Position numbers and translations under genes: made by a program
Part shown: in pieces, positions 27,312 through 37,452 of the stretch
Position numbering within the stretch: the first letter of the stretch is position 1
Layout: each line of letters opens with the position of its first letter
Notes under the pieces: generated by a model
Database searches by the model: none
Told to the model about the DNA's origin: nothing
What the model saw: the letters and a program-made list of their open reading frames with translations, nothing else
Assembly (NCBI GenBank): GCA_016710525.1
Contig: JADJVQ010000045.1
Span: 3,827-67,826, forward strand
Source: Burkholderiaceae bacterium
Lineage (GTDB): Bacteria; Pseudomonadota; Gammaproteobacteria; Burkholderiales; Burkholderiaceae_E
Reading direction: 5' to 3'
Length of the DNA stretch: 64,000 nt

Positions 27312-29052
27312 CCTCGAGCCTGCGTTCGGCCATCAGGTGGGCGCCCGCCAGGTGGCGACCGGCGATGTAGCCGAAGGTCATCGCCGGGCCGAGCGTGATG
27401 CCGCCACCCGCGTAGTTGCCGCCCATGACGCTGGCCGCGTCGTTGCCGCAGGCGTACAGCCCGTCGATGATCCGGCCCTGCCGATCCAGCGCCCGCGAGT
27501 AGCGGTCGGTGCGCAGGCCGGCAAAGCTGCCCAGTTCGCCCGGGCGGATGCGAACCGCATAGAAAGGCCCTTGCTCGATCGGACCCAGGCAGGGATTGGG
27601 CCCATGCGCGGCGTCGCCCTGCGACCGGTTGTAGGCATTGTCGCCGCGCCCGAATTCGAGGTCGTGGCCGCTGCGCGCATACTCGTTGAAGACCCGGACC
27701 GTGGCCTGCAGGCCGTCGGGATCGATGCCGGCGCGCTGCGCCAGATGGCTGATCGACTGCCCGCGGATCAGGTAGCCGCTGTGCAGCCACCAGCCGATCG
27801 GCACCGGAAAGGGCTTGACCACTCCGAGGCCGTACCGGCGAAGCGTACGGTGGTCGGCGATGAAGAAGGCATCCATGGCGGCCGGGTCGGGCGAGCCGCG
27901 CACCATCGCCTGCACGAAGTCGTGGTACGAGTCGCTCTCGTTGCCGAATCGGTGGCCGTCGGCCAGCACGGCGATCACGCCCGGTTTGCCGCGGTCCACG
28001 AAGTGCGGATACAGGCCGCGTTCCCCGTCGGGCCAGCGCACCTCCGACACGGGCGCCCAGGCCGCCGCGTTGGGGTAGTCGTCGACAAAGCGCGCCCCGG
28101 CCGATTCGCCCAGCCGCGCGCCATCGCCGGTGTTGCCGGCCGGCGGCAGCGCCCAGTGTTCCCGGCCGGTCGGCGCATGCGGATACAGCTGGCGACGTCG
28201 CTCGACGTCGTGCGGGAAGCCGCCGCTGGCCAGCACCACGCCGCGGCGCGCGCGAATCGTCAGGCGCTTGCCCTGCTGCTCGACGACCGCGCCGGTCACC
28301 GCGTCGCCCTCGCGCAGCAGTTCGCGTGCCGCGGTGTTCAGCCACAGCGGGACCCCCAGGTCGAACAGCGACTTGCCCAGGCGCGCTGCCAGCGCGTTGC
28401 CGTTGACCAGGCGCATGCCGCGGCCATGCCGAACCAGGTCCCACAGATGGGAGCACACCCGTGCGATCACGAAGCGAAACGATTCGAACGAGCGCGTGAA
28501 GTGGAAGAAGTGCTTCAGGTCGTTGCCCGACCCGATCACCAGGCCGGCGAACGACAGCTCGCGCAGCGGCGGCGCGAGTTCGGCCAGCCGCTCGCCCAGC
28601 TCGCGTCCGTCGAACGGCTCGGCAACGATCGGGCGTCCGCCGGCCCGCGCACCGGGCTGCGCCTGGTGATAGTCGGGAAACGCGTAGCCGCCCTGAAAGC
28701 GCACTGCGGTGTGCTTCAGGAAGAAGTCGATCATGCGCGGGCCCTCGGTCAGGAAGGCATCGACCCGGGCGGCGTCGTAGTGCGCCCCGGTTTCGTGGCG
28801 CAGGTAGGTGCGCGCGTCCTCGAGGCTGTCCTGCACCCCCTCGGCGACCGACAGCGGATTCATCGGGATCCACAGCCAGCCGCCCGAGCGCGCGGTGGTG
28901 CCGCCGAAACGCGCCTGTTTCTCGACCACGATCACGTCCAGGCCATGCAGCCGGGCGGTGATCGCGGCCGAAAGGCCGCCCGCTCCCGATCCGATCACCA
29001 GCACATCGCACTCGCGCGTGTCGCCGCCCGCCACTGTCGTTGCCATCGTCAT
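27235..29052 (-). CDS. FAD-dependent oxidoreductase, 3-ketosteroid dehydrogenase/fumarate reductase-like
   Basis: 605 residues. The N-terminal FAD motif reads DVLVIGSGAGGLSAAITA, then VVEKQARFGGTTARSGGWLW. The C-terminal cofactor segment GGNYAGGGITLGPAMTFGYI closely resembles the end of 3-ketosteroid delta-1-dehydrogenases. NYAGGG occupies the place of the catalytic Tyr/Gly region there. The substrate is not determinable; the family also includes fumarate- and urocanate-reductase-like enzymes. The start ATG 29052 overlaps the upstream CDF gene stop as ATGA, so it is translationally coupled to a metal exporter. The 77-bp convergent overlap with tag is unusually long. Confidence 0.82.
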   Translation of the reverse strand: MTMATTVAGGDTRECDVLVIGSGAGGLSAAITARLHGLDVIVVEKQARFGGTTARSGGWLWIPMNPLSVAEGVQDSLEDARTYLRHETGAHYDAARVDAFLTEGPRMIDFFLKHTAVRFQGGYAFPDYHQAQPGARAGGRPIVAEPFDGRELGERLAELAPPLRELSFAGLVIGSGNDLKHFFHFTRSFESFRFVIARVCSHLWDLVRHGRGMRLVNGNALAARLGKSLFDLGVPLWLNTAARELLREGDAVTGAVVEQQGKRLTIRARRGVVLASGGFPHDVERRRQLYPHAPTGREHWALPPAGNTGDGARLGESAGARFVDDYPNAAAWAPVSEVRWPDGERGLYPHFVDRGKPGVIAVLADGHRFGNESDSYHDFVQAMVRGSPDPAAMDAFFIADHRTLRRYGLGVVKPFPVPIGWWLHSGYLIRGQSISHLAQRAGIDPDGLQATVRVFNEYARSGHDLEFGRGDNAYNRSQGDAAHGPNPCLGPIEQGPFYAVRIRPGELGSFAGLRTDRYSRALDRQGRIIDGLYACGNDAASVMGGNYAGGGITLGPAMTFGYIAGRHLAGAHLMAERRLEATEDARIANAAPAPPAERSIPRDGR

Positions 29053-29723
29053 CGTCCGTTTGTGAGGTGGGCCGGCCGCCGCAGTTCGCGGCGCGCCCGT
29101 TGCAGAACTTCGAGGCCAGCGCTGATCGCCAGGATGGCCATGCCGGCGGCAACGGCCAGGTCGGGCCAGGCCGTTGCCGTGGTGAACACGCCCGCCGCGG
29201 CCAGCATCACCGCCACGTTGCCGATGGCATCGTTGCGGGTGCACAGCCACACCGAGCGCATGTTGGCGTCACCGTCACGGTAGGCATACAGCAGGAAGGC
29301 GACCCCGAGGTTGGCGGCCAACGCGAGCACGGCCACCGCGCCCATGGTCTCGGCCCGGGGCAGGGTGCCGACCCAGGCGATCCAGCCGGCTCGCGCCAGC
29401 ACCGCCAGGCCCCAGACGAGCATCGTCGCGCCCTTCAGCCAGGCGACACGCGAGCGCCAGACCAGCGCCATCGTCAGGGCCATCAGCGACAGGCCGTAGT
29501 TGAGCGCATCGCCGGCGAAGTCGATCGCATCGGCCAGCAGCGATACCGACCCCGAGCCGACCGAGCCGGCCAGCTCGACGATGAACAGGGTTGCGTTGAT
29601 CAGCAGCGCCCACCAGAGCACCCGCCGGTACCGGGGGTCGGCGAGATCGCCGGTGACGTGATCGTGATCGTGGTCGTGGCCGTGGTGATGAGCGTGGTGA
29701 TGGTCGTGCGGCTGTCCTGCCAT
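29049..29723 (-). CDS. Cation diffusion facilitator (CDF) metal exporter, short form
   Basis: 224 residues. A His/Asp-rich N-terminus (GQPHDHHHAHHHGHDHDHDH) precedes about six transmembrane helices. The metal-site helices are recognisable as LLADAIDFAGDALNYGLSL and RNDAIGNVAVMLAAAG, giving the paired Asp residues of CDF transporters. It stops soon after the last helix, lacking the usual cytoplasmic dimerisation domain. It probably exports zinc, cobalt or a similar divalent metal. The start ATG 29723 (MAGQPHDHH) is chosen because upstream codons look non-coding. It is divergent from the MetE-like gene. Confidence 0.87.
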   Translation of the reverse strand: MAGQPHDHHHAHHHGHDHDHDHVTGDLADPRYRRVLWWALLINATLFIVELAGSVGSGSVSLLADAIDFAGDALNYGLSLMALTMALVWRSRVAWLKGATMLVWGLAVLARAGWIAWVGTLPRAETMGAVAVLALAANLGVAFLLYAYRDGDANMRSVWLCTRNDAIGNVAVMLAAAGVFTTATAWPDLAVAAGMAILAISAGLEVLQRARRELRRPAHLTNGR

Positions 29724-29840
29724 GTCGCGGGTCCCCGAGGCGAGCCGCCAGCGTACCACCGGCCCCTTCGCCGGCCATTCGCGACCCGGCGGCAATTGAT
29801 GCAGAATCGACGGCATATTCATAAACGACCGGAGACAGCC

Positions 29841-30959
29841 GTGACCTCATTGCATCGCGCCCCATTTCGTGCCGACCATGTCGGCAGCTTCCTGCGACCC
29901 AAGGTGCTGCTGGAAGCCCGCGAGCAGCGCCAGAACGGCCAGATCACCGCCGAACAGCTGCGCACCGTCGAGGACGCCGCGATCCGCGATGTGGTGAAGT
30001 TCCAGGAAGACATCGGCCTGCAGGGCATCACCGACGGCGAGTATCGCCGCACCTACTTTCACATCGATTTTCTGGAGCAGCTGCAGGGGGTCGAGACCAA
30101 GGGCGGCATCCAGGTGAGCTTTCGCAAGGCCGACGGCACGGTCGATTTTTCGCCGCCGGTGATGCAGGTCACCGGCAAGATCGGCCATGCCCGCCCGATT
30201 CAGCTGGCCGACTTCGAGTTCCTGAAGTCGGTGACCACCCGTGTGCCGAAGGTGACGATTCCTTCGCCCACGATGCTGCACTTTCGCGGCGGGCGCGGCG
30301 CGATCAGCCAGAGCGCCTATCCCGATCTCGACCTGTTCTATGCCGACGTCGCCGCCGCTTATCGCGACGAGCTCGACTCGCTGGGCAAGGCCGGCTGCCG
30401 CTACGTGCAGATGGACGACACCAACCTGGCCTACCTGTGCGACGACAAGATGCGCGAGGGAGCGCGCCAGCGCGGCGACGACCCGGACGAACTGCCGCGC
30501 CGATACGCCCGGCTGATCAACGCGGCGATCGCCGGCAAGCCCGAAGGCATGACCACCGCGGTGCATTTGTGCCGGGGCAACTTCAAGAGCGCCTGGGCGG
30601 CCGAAGGCGGCTACGAGCCGGTGGCCGAAGTGCTGTTCAACGAGCTGGCGGTCGATGCCTATTTCCTGGAGTACGACGACGCCCGCTCGGGCGACTTCGC
30701 ACCGCTGCGCCATGTGCCCAAGGGCAAGACCGTGGTGCTGGGCTTGGTCAGCACCAAGCTGGGTTCGCTCGAGTCCAAGGACGACATCCGCCGGCGCATC
30801 GACATGGCGGCCAAGTACGTGCCGCTCGAGCAGCTGGCCTTGTCCCCGCAGTGCGGCTTCTCGAGCACGGTGCACGGCAACGACATCGCGGTCGACATGC
30901 AGCGCGCCAAACTGCGCCTGTGCGTGGAGGTGGCCACCGAGGTCTGGGGCTCGCTGTAG
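29841..30959 (+). CDS. Cobalamin-independent methionine synthase-like methyltransferase (MetE C-terminal domain family)
   Basis: 372 residues corresponding to the catalytic half of MetE alone (YxjG/YxjH-like). RADHVGSFLRP opens the barrel; TDGEYRR, QMDDTNLAYL, HLCRGN (zinc His and Cys) and LSPQCGFSS (second zinc Cys) keep the metal site. It probably transfers a methyl group to homocysteine or a related thiol; the methyl donor is unknown for these short forms. The start is GTG 29841, supported by GGAG 6 bp upstream. It is monocistronic. Confidence 0.88.
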   Translation: MTSLHRAPFRADHVGSFLRPKVLLEAREQRQNGQITAEQLRTVEDAAIRDVVKFQEDIGLQGITDGEYRRTYFHIDFLEQLQGVETKGGIQVSFRKADGTVDFSPPVMQVTGKIGHARPIQLADFEFLKSVTTRVPKVTIPSPTMLHFRGGRGAISQSAYPDLDLFYADVAAAYRDELDSLGKAGCRYVQMDDTNLAYLCDDKMREGARQRGDDPDELPRRYARLINAAIAGKPEGMTTAVHLCRGNFKSAWAAEGGYEPVAEVLFNELAVDAYFLEYDDARSGDFAPLRHVPKGKTVVLGLVSTKLGSLESKDDIRRRIDMAAKYVPLEQLALSPQCGFSSTVHGNDIAVDMQRAKLRLCVEVATEVWGSL

Positions 30960-30994
30960 ATGCAGGTCGAAGTCCCGGGCTGACCCGGCACGGG

Positions 30995-32869
30995 TCAGCG
31001 TGTGCCGGTGCCGCTCTGGGCGCTGGCCGAGGCCGGGGCTGAGCCCCGGTCAGCCGGTTCGGGCTCGACGTCGATCGTATCCCAGCGCCGGCGCATCACC
31101 GGGTGCGGCTTCCAGCCCAGCACGCGCGGATGGGTCAGGTCGGTGCTCACGCTATGCACGTGCACCTTCCAGGGCCGGTAGGCCAGCGCCAGGCGGGTCA
31201 TCTCGCGAATCAGTTCGTTGCGCGCCGGCCCGTCGGGCAGCGTCACCATGCGCTCGTACAAGGCGTTGTAGGCGGGCAGGTCGAAGCGGCTCAGGTTCTG
31301 GCGGCCGGCATTGGGACCGTACAACGACGACAGCGTGCTCTCGGCATCGGGCGCGCTGGAGCTGCTGCCCACCGACCACATCTGCAGCTTGCCGGCCCGC
31401 GCCGCCTTCAGCTGCTCGGGCCACTTGGCGCGCTTGAAGGCCAGGCGGATGCCGATGCCGTCCATGCTGCGCTTCCACAGTTCGTTGCCCTGCTTGGCCG
31501 ACTGATCGTTGCCGGTGGTGAACTCGAGCGTCAGCGGCCGCCCGTCGGGCAGTTCGCGGAAACCGTCGCCGTCACGGTCGGTGTAGCCGTACAGGTCGAG
31601 CAGCGCCCTGGCCCGCGCCGGACTGTATTCGTTCATGTCGCTGCGCAGTGCCGGGTCGTGGCCGGCCGCCCCGGGCGGCACCAGGCCGTGCGCCGGCAGG
31701 GCCTGATTGCGCCGCAGGATCCGCAGGTCGTCGTCGCTGTTGTAGCCCAGCGAGATGGCGCGGCGCAACGCCACCTGCGCGGGCTGCGGACCGCCGACCA
31801 CCGGATCGGCCCAGTTGAAGAAGGTGTATCGCAGGTCGATCCGGGCATACCGGTCCATCCGCACGCCACGGCGCGCGAGGTAGGCGGCCAGCCGGTCGCC
31901 GGGAAAGGCGGTCTGGGCAAATTCGTTGGGCACCATCTCGATCAGGTCGTGCTGGTTGTTCAGGAAGGCCAGCCAGCGCGGCTGGGCTTCTTCGACGATG
32001 TCGATTTCGACGCGGTCGAGCATCGGCAGCCGGCGCCCGCGCAGCCGTTCGGCAATCGCCTGCGACGACGGGTCGCCGGCGGGCGCGACCGCGTCGTAGG
32101 TTTCGTCGCGATAGCCCGGATTGCGCTCGAAGATCAGGCGTGACGAACGCTTCCAGGAAGCCAGACGGAACGGCCCGGTTCCAACCGGGTGTTCCATGAT
32201 CTTGTCGCCGTAAGCCTCGATCACCTCGCGCGCCACCGCGCAAGTGGCGCGGCACTCGGCCAGCGCATAGACCAGCACGAAATTGGGCTTGGCAAGGCGC
32301 ATCTCGAAGGTATAGCGGTCGATGGCGCGCAGGCCTTCGACCTCGGTGTCGTAGTCGAACCGGCCGCTGCGCAGGGCCTGGGCCCGCAGCTCGCGCAGTC
32401 CGAGCAGGTATTCCTCGAAGACCCCCAGGCTCGCGCTGCGCCAGCGCGGATCGTAGTGCCGCTTGATGCTGTAGACGTAGTCCTGCGCAACCAGCTCGCG
32501 CCGCTGGCCCTTGAAGGCCGGGTCGTCGGCGAAGTAGATTCCGGGCCGCAGGCTGACCCGGATCGTCATGCCGTCGGCCGACACCTCGGGCGGGGCGGCC
32601 GCCGTGGCCGGCTTGAGGCGGGCGGGGCGGGCCAGGTAGTCGTACTGCAGCGGCGAATCGAAGATGTGCGCGATCATCGTGGCCGAATACAGGTCGCTGA
32701 TCTGCGGCGGGTCGAAGCCGGTCTCTGCCACCGGGAAGGCATAACGCAGCACGCGCGCCGTGCCCGGTGCGTCAGCCTGCGCGGAGGCGCCGTTGCCTGG
32801 CGCAGCCGCGGCGGGCAGTGCGGGTGCCAGGGCGAACAGCGCAAGAGCAAGCAACAGGCGGTGCAGCAT
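30995..32869 (-). CDS. Extracellular solute-binding protein family 5, YejA-like peptide binder
   Basis: 624 residues with a signal peptide (MLHRLLLALALFALAPALPAA). Family 5 features include RVSLRPGIYFADDPAFKG, FEMRLAKPNFVLVYALAE, PVGTGPFRLASWKRS and RYTFFNWADP. Its large size and these segments fit the YejA group that binds peptides or microcin-C-like compounds. It is divergent from the matching permease and ATPase genes, with about 138 bp between starts, an unusual arrangement for this transporter type. Confidence 0.87.
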   Translation of the reverse strand: MLHRLLLALALFALAPALPAAAAPGNGASAQADAPGTARVLRYAFPVAETGFDPPQISDLYSATMIAHIFDSPLQYDYLARPARLKPATAAAPPEVSADGMTIRVSLRPGIYFADDPAFKGQRRELVAQDYVYSIKRHYDPRWRSASLGVFEEYLLGLRELRAQALRSGRFDYDTEVEGLRAIDRYTFEMRLAKPNFVLVYALAECRATCAVAREVIEAYGDKIMEHPVGTGPFRLASWKRSSRLIFERNPGYRDETYDAVAPAGDPSSQAIAERLRGRRLPMLDRVEIDIVEEAQPRWLAFLNNQHDLIEMVPNEFAQTAFPGDRLAAYLARRGVRMDRYARIDLRYTFFNWADPVVGGPQPAQVALRRAISLGYNSDDDLRILRRNQALPAHGLVPPGAAGHDPALRSDMNEYSPARARALLDLYGYTDRDGDGFRELPDGRPLTLEFTTGNDQSAKQGNELWKRSMDGIGIRLAFKRAKWPEQLKAARAGKLQMWSVGSSSSAPDAESTLSSLYGPNAGRQNLSRFDLPAYNALYERMVTLPDGPARNELIREMTRLALAYRPWKVHVHSVSTDLTHPRVLGWKPHPVMRRRWDTIDVEPEPADRGSAPASASAQSGTGTR

Positions 32870-33007
32870 GGTGAATCGGTGTCCAGGGTCGGGCGGGTGC
32901 GAATCGGCGCAGCCTGCGGCCTGCTGCCCCGAAATCGGCGTCGGCGCCGGGGGGGTGGGTCACGCCGGGTTTGGCGCCGGCCCGGTTCGATTCTATGCTT
33001 GCGGCCG

Positions 33008-33946
33008 ATGGCCCGCTTCCTGATCCGACGTCTGTGGCAAATGGTCCCCACCCTGGCCGGGGTGATGGTGCTCATCTTCGTGCTGTTCAACTGGGTCGGC
33101 GGCGATCCCGCCGAGCAGCTGGCCGGCCTGATCGCCGATCCGGTGCGCGTGCAGGAGATCCGCGCGTCGCTGGGTGTCGACCAGCCCTGGTGGACGCAGC
33201 TGGGACTCTTCGCCCGACAGGTGCTGACCTTCGATTTTGGCCGCAGCTGGGCGACCAACGAGGAGGTGCGCAGCATCTTTCTGACCCGCCTGGGGCCCAC
33301 GCTCACCATCATGCTGCCGGTGCTGGTGCTCGAGACCGTGCTGGGCGTGCTTCTGGCGCTGGCGGTGGCCCGGGTGCGCGGCACGCTCACCGACCGGCAC
33401 ATCATGATCCTGTGCACGGTGGCGATGTCGATTTCGTTCCTGGTCTACATCATCGTCTTTCAATACCTGTTCGGATTCCGGCTGGGCTGGTTTCCGGTGC
33501 AGGGCTGGAGCGACGATCCGGTGAAGAACCTGCTCGTCTATGCGCCGCTGCCGGTCCTGTGCGCGGTGGCGGTTTCGCTGGCGCCGCAGATCCGGCTGTA
33601 CCGGTCGTTCTGCCTCGAGGAGCTCGAACAGGACTATGTGCGCACGGCGCGCGCCAAGGGCCTGTCCGAAAGCGCCATCCTGCTGCGCCACGTGCTGCGC
33701 AATGCGCTGATCCCGATCCTGACGCACGTGGCGATCCACCTGCCCGGGGTGTTCGTCGGCTCGTTCCTTCTCGAAAAGTTCTTCTCGATCCCGGGCCTGG
33801 GCCGCGAGGTGATCACCGCCGTCGAGCGCAGCGACTTCCCGGTGATCAAGGCGGTGGCGGTCAGCCTCGCCGTGCTCACCATGCTGATCAACCTGCTGGT
33901 CGATCTGATGTATCGCGCGGTCGATCCGCGCGTGAGCTACAAGTGA
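33008..33946 (+). CDS. Peptide ABC transporter permease, YejB-like
   Basis: 312 residues, six predicted helices, first helix TLAGVMVLIFVLFNWVGGDP near the N-terminus. The coupling (EAA) loop is EQDYVRTARAKGLSESAILL, followed by HVLRNALIPILTHVAIHLPG and the typical FSIPGLGREVITAVERSDFP. Its stop overlaps the next start as GTGA. Confidence 0.92.
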   Translation: MARFLIRRLWQMVPTLAGVMVLIFVLFNWVGGDPAEQLAGLIADPVRVQEIRASLGVDQPWWTQLGLFARQVLTFDFGRSWATNEEVRSIFLTRLGPTLTIMLPVLVLETVLGVLLALAVARVRGTLTDRHIMILCTVAMSISFLVYIIVFQYLFGFRLGWFPVQGWSDDPVKNLLVYAPLPVLCAVAVSLAPQIRLYRSFCLEELEQDYVRTARAKGLSESAILLRHVLRNALIPILTHVAIHLPGVFVGSFLLEKFFSIPGLGREVITAVERSDFPVIKAVAVSLAVLTMLINLLVDLMYRAVDPRVSYK

Positions 33947-35039
33947 AGAGCGCACCGGTCGCGCTCGCCGGCGCGGCGCGGCCACCGCCCGCGGCCGGGC
34001 TGTCCTCCGGGCTGCTGGCACTGGCCTGGCGCCGCCTGAGGCGCGACCGCGTCGCGCTGGTCTCGATGGCCATCGTGGCGGCCTACCTGCTGCTGATGCT
34101 GGGCGCCTGGTCCGGGCTGCTCGCGCGCGACTGGAGCCGCGAAGTGGCGATCTCGTATGCGCCACCGAGCTGGGCGGCCGATGCCGGCACGTCCGAGTCG
34201 CCGATCGCGGCCGATGCCTCGGGGCGCAGCGGGTCGGCGGCCGATCCGGCCCGGGTCGACCTGACCGATGTCGACCCGCTCGCGCCGCGCTACGCCGAAT
34301 GGGACCGGCGTGCGGCGCAGCTGCAGGTGACCGAGCAGGCGCGTGCGCGAACCCTGCCGATGGGTGCCGACAAGTGGGGGCGCGATGTGCTGGCCAAGGC
34401 GATCAAGGGGACCGAGGTATCGCTGTTCGTGGGCTTGAGCGCCGCGCTGCTGGCCACGCTGATCGGCACCGTGCTGGGCGCCTTTGCGGGCTTCGCCGGC
34501 GGCTGGGTCGACGACCTGCTGGAGTGGTTCTACAGCGTGTTCACCGCGATTCCCGGGATCCTGCTGATCCTGGCATTCGCGGCGGTGCTGCGCCCGGGCC
34601 TGGTGAACATCATCGTCATCCTGGGTCTGACCGGCTGGACCGGCATCTACCGGCTGGTGCGCGCCGAATACCTGAAGCACCGCTCGCGCGACTACGTGCG
34701 CGCGGCCGAGGCCATCGGCGCCAGCCGGCGCGCCCGGATGTTCGCGCACATCCTGCCCAACGTCAGCCACGTCTCGCTGGTCCAGCTGTCCCAGCATGTG
34801 GTGTCGTTCATCAAGGCCGAGGTGATCCTGTCGTTCCTGGGCTTCGGCGTGCCGCTGGACCAGGTGTCCTGGGGCACGATGCTGGCCGAGGCCCAGGCCG
34901 AACTGGTGGTGGGCAAGTGGTGGCAGCTGCTGGCGGCCACGATCAGCATGGCGGTGCTGGTCACAGCGTTCTCGATGCTCACCGACGCGCTGCGCGATGC
35001 GCTCGATCCGCGTCTGCGCACCGAACGGAACCCGAACCC

Positions 35040-35043
<4 letters not shown>
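33943..35043 (+). CDS. Peptide ABC transporter permease, YejE-like
   Basis: 366 residues, starting at GTG overlapping the preceding stop. After the first helix is a long periplasmic segment (about 65-130), as in DppC/YejE proteins. LPMGADKWGRDVLAKAIKGT is the family signature; the coupling loop is RSRDYVRAAEAIGASRRARM; SFLGFGVPLDQVSWGTMLAE is the usual C-terminal landmark. Its stop overlaps the ATPase start as ATGA. Confidence 0.92.
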
Positions 35044-36812
<1,769 letters not shown>

Positions 36813-36830
36813 TCACATCGCCCAGCACAG

Positions 36831-36858
36831 GCCGGCACGGCGCGTGAGCCGCACCGGC
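36831..36858. terminator. Imperfect hairpin between convergent genes
   Basis: GCCGG(CA)CGGC and GCCG(CA)CCGGC form a GC-rich stem with a 2-by-2 internal loop and a 6-base apical loop. It lies just after the YejF-like stop and before the mini-gene 3' end. There is no T-run. Confidence 0.3.
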
Positions 36859-36890
36859 GCATGGGCGGCTCTTGCCCCCTCAGCTGCGCG

Positions 36891-37109
36891 TCAAGCCCAG
36901 GTGTCCAGCAGCGAACCGAGCGCTTCGTCGGTGCGGCGTACCGTCTGCAGATTGGCCTGGAATGCGGCGCCTGCCTCGATCAGGCCGACCAGTTCGGTCG
37001 CCGGTTCTACCGGTGCGTCGGTTGCCATGCGGGCCAGCTGCTGGGCGTGCCCGTCCATTCTCGTCATGGCGCGCTGCATGCCCAGTGTGGCGCTCGAAAG
37101 GGGATTCAT
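36891..37109 (-). CDS. 72-residue FlgE/FlgC-like C-terminal mini-protein
   Basis: The whole protein resembles only the C-terminal helix of flagellar rod/hook proteins: MNPLSSATLGMQRAM at the start, then ATELVGLIEAGAAFQANLQT and VRRTDEALGSLLDTWA, against the family pattern EMV-LIEA-RAFQAN---T-D-MLGTLLD. It lacks the beta-rich body of FlgE, FlgC or FlgG. No flagellar gene is nearby. It could be a stand-alone coiled-coil relative of rod proteins or a degenerate fragment; the intact Met-to-stop frame and full motif argue for a real small gene. No convincing Shine-Dalgarno sequence is visible. Confidence 0.65.
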   Translation of the reverse strand: MNPLSSATLGMQRAMTRMDGHAQQLARMATDAPVEPATELVGLIEAGAAFQANLQTVRRTDEALGSLLDTWA

Positions 37110-37445
37110 GAGGAAAGGGTTCGTGCCGGTTGACTGTCGAGGGGAAGTGCGAAGCGCTTAGGGCCTGTTCTCGCTGCGGGAAGGCACGCGCCGGGGCGTT
37201 CCGCGGTGAGATCGGATCCTAGGCCGGACCCGCCGCGGGACAGCGGACAAATCGCACGCGGGCGATGTTGCCCGCCTGGTCCGGCCGACCAGCGGCGGCT
37301 GGGCGCTCCCGGACGGTCGCGGGCACTCTCCCTGGCCCCAGGGGCGCCAGCGGTCGCTCGCAGGCACCAACCGGCACCAACCGGCGATCGAAGGCCGGCG
37401 ATCAGACAGCGATCAGACAGCGATCAGACGGCGATCAGACAGCGA
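37110..37445. other. Intergenic stretch with tandem repeats, no gene recognised
   Basis: About 335 bp between the mini-gene start and the histidine kinase stop. It holds two 10-bp copies of CGGCACCAAC near 37366-37385 and the 11-bp array at 37398-37452. No open frame here has protein-like composition. The mini-gene promoter must lie in it. Confidence 0.5.
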
Positions 37446-37452
37446 TCAGACG
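37398..37452. repeat. Five tandem 11-bp repeats ending inside the kinase stop codon
   Basis: Five direct copies of GCGATCAGACA/G run without gaps. The last copy contains the TGA stop of the hybrid kinase gene, on the minus strand (37446-37448). An 11-bp unit is near one helical turn. Confidence 0.92.

Noticed and set aside
29724..29840. Cobalamin or SAM riboswitch upstream of the MetE-like gene
   Set aside because: The leader is at most about 115 nt and I find none of the conserved boxes of either riboswitch.
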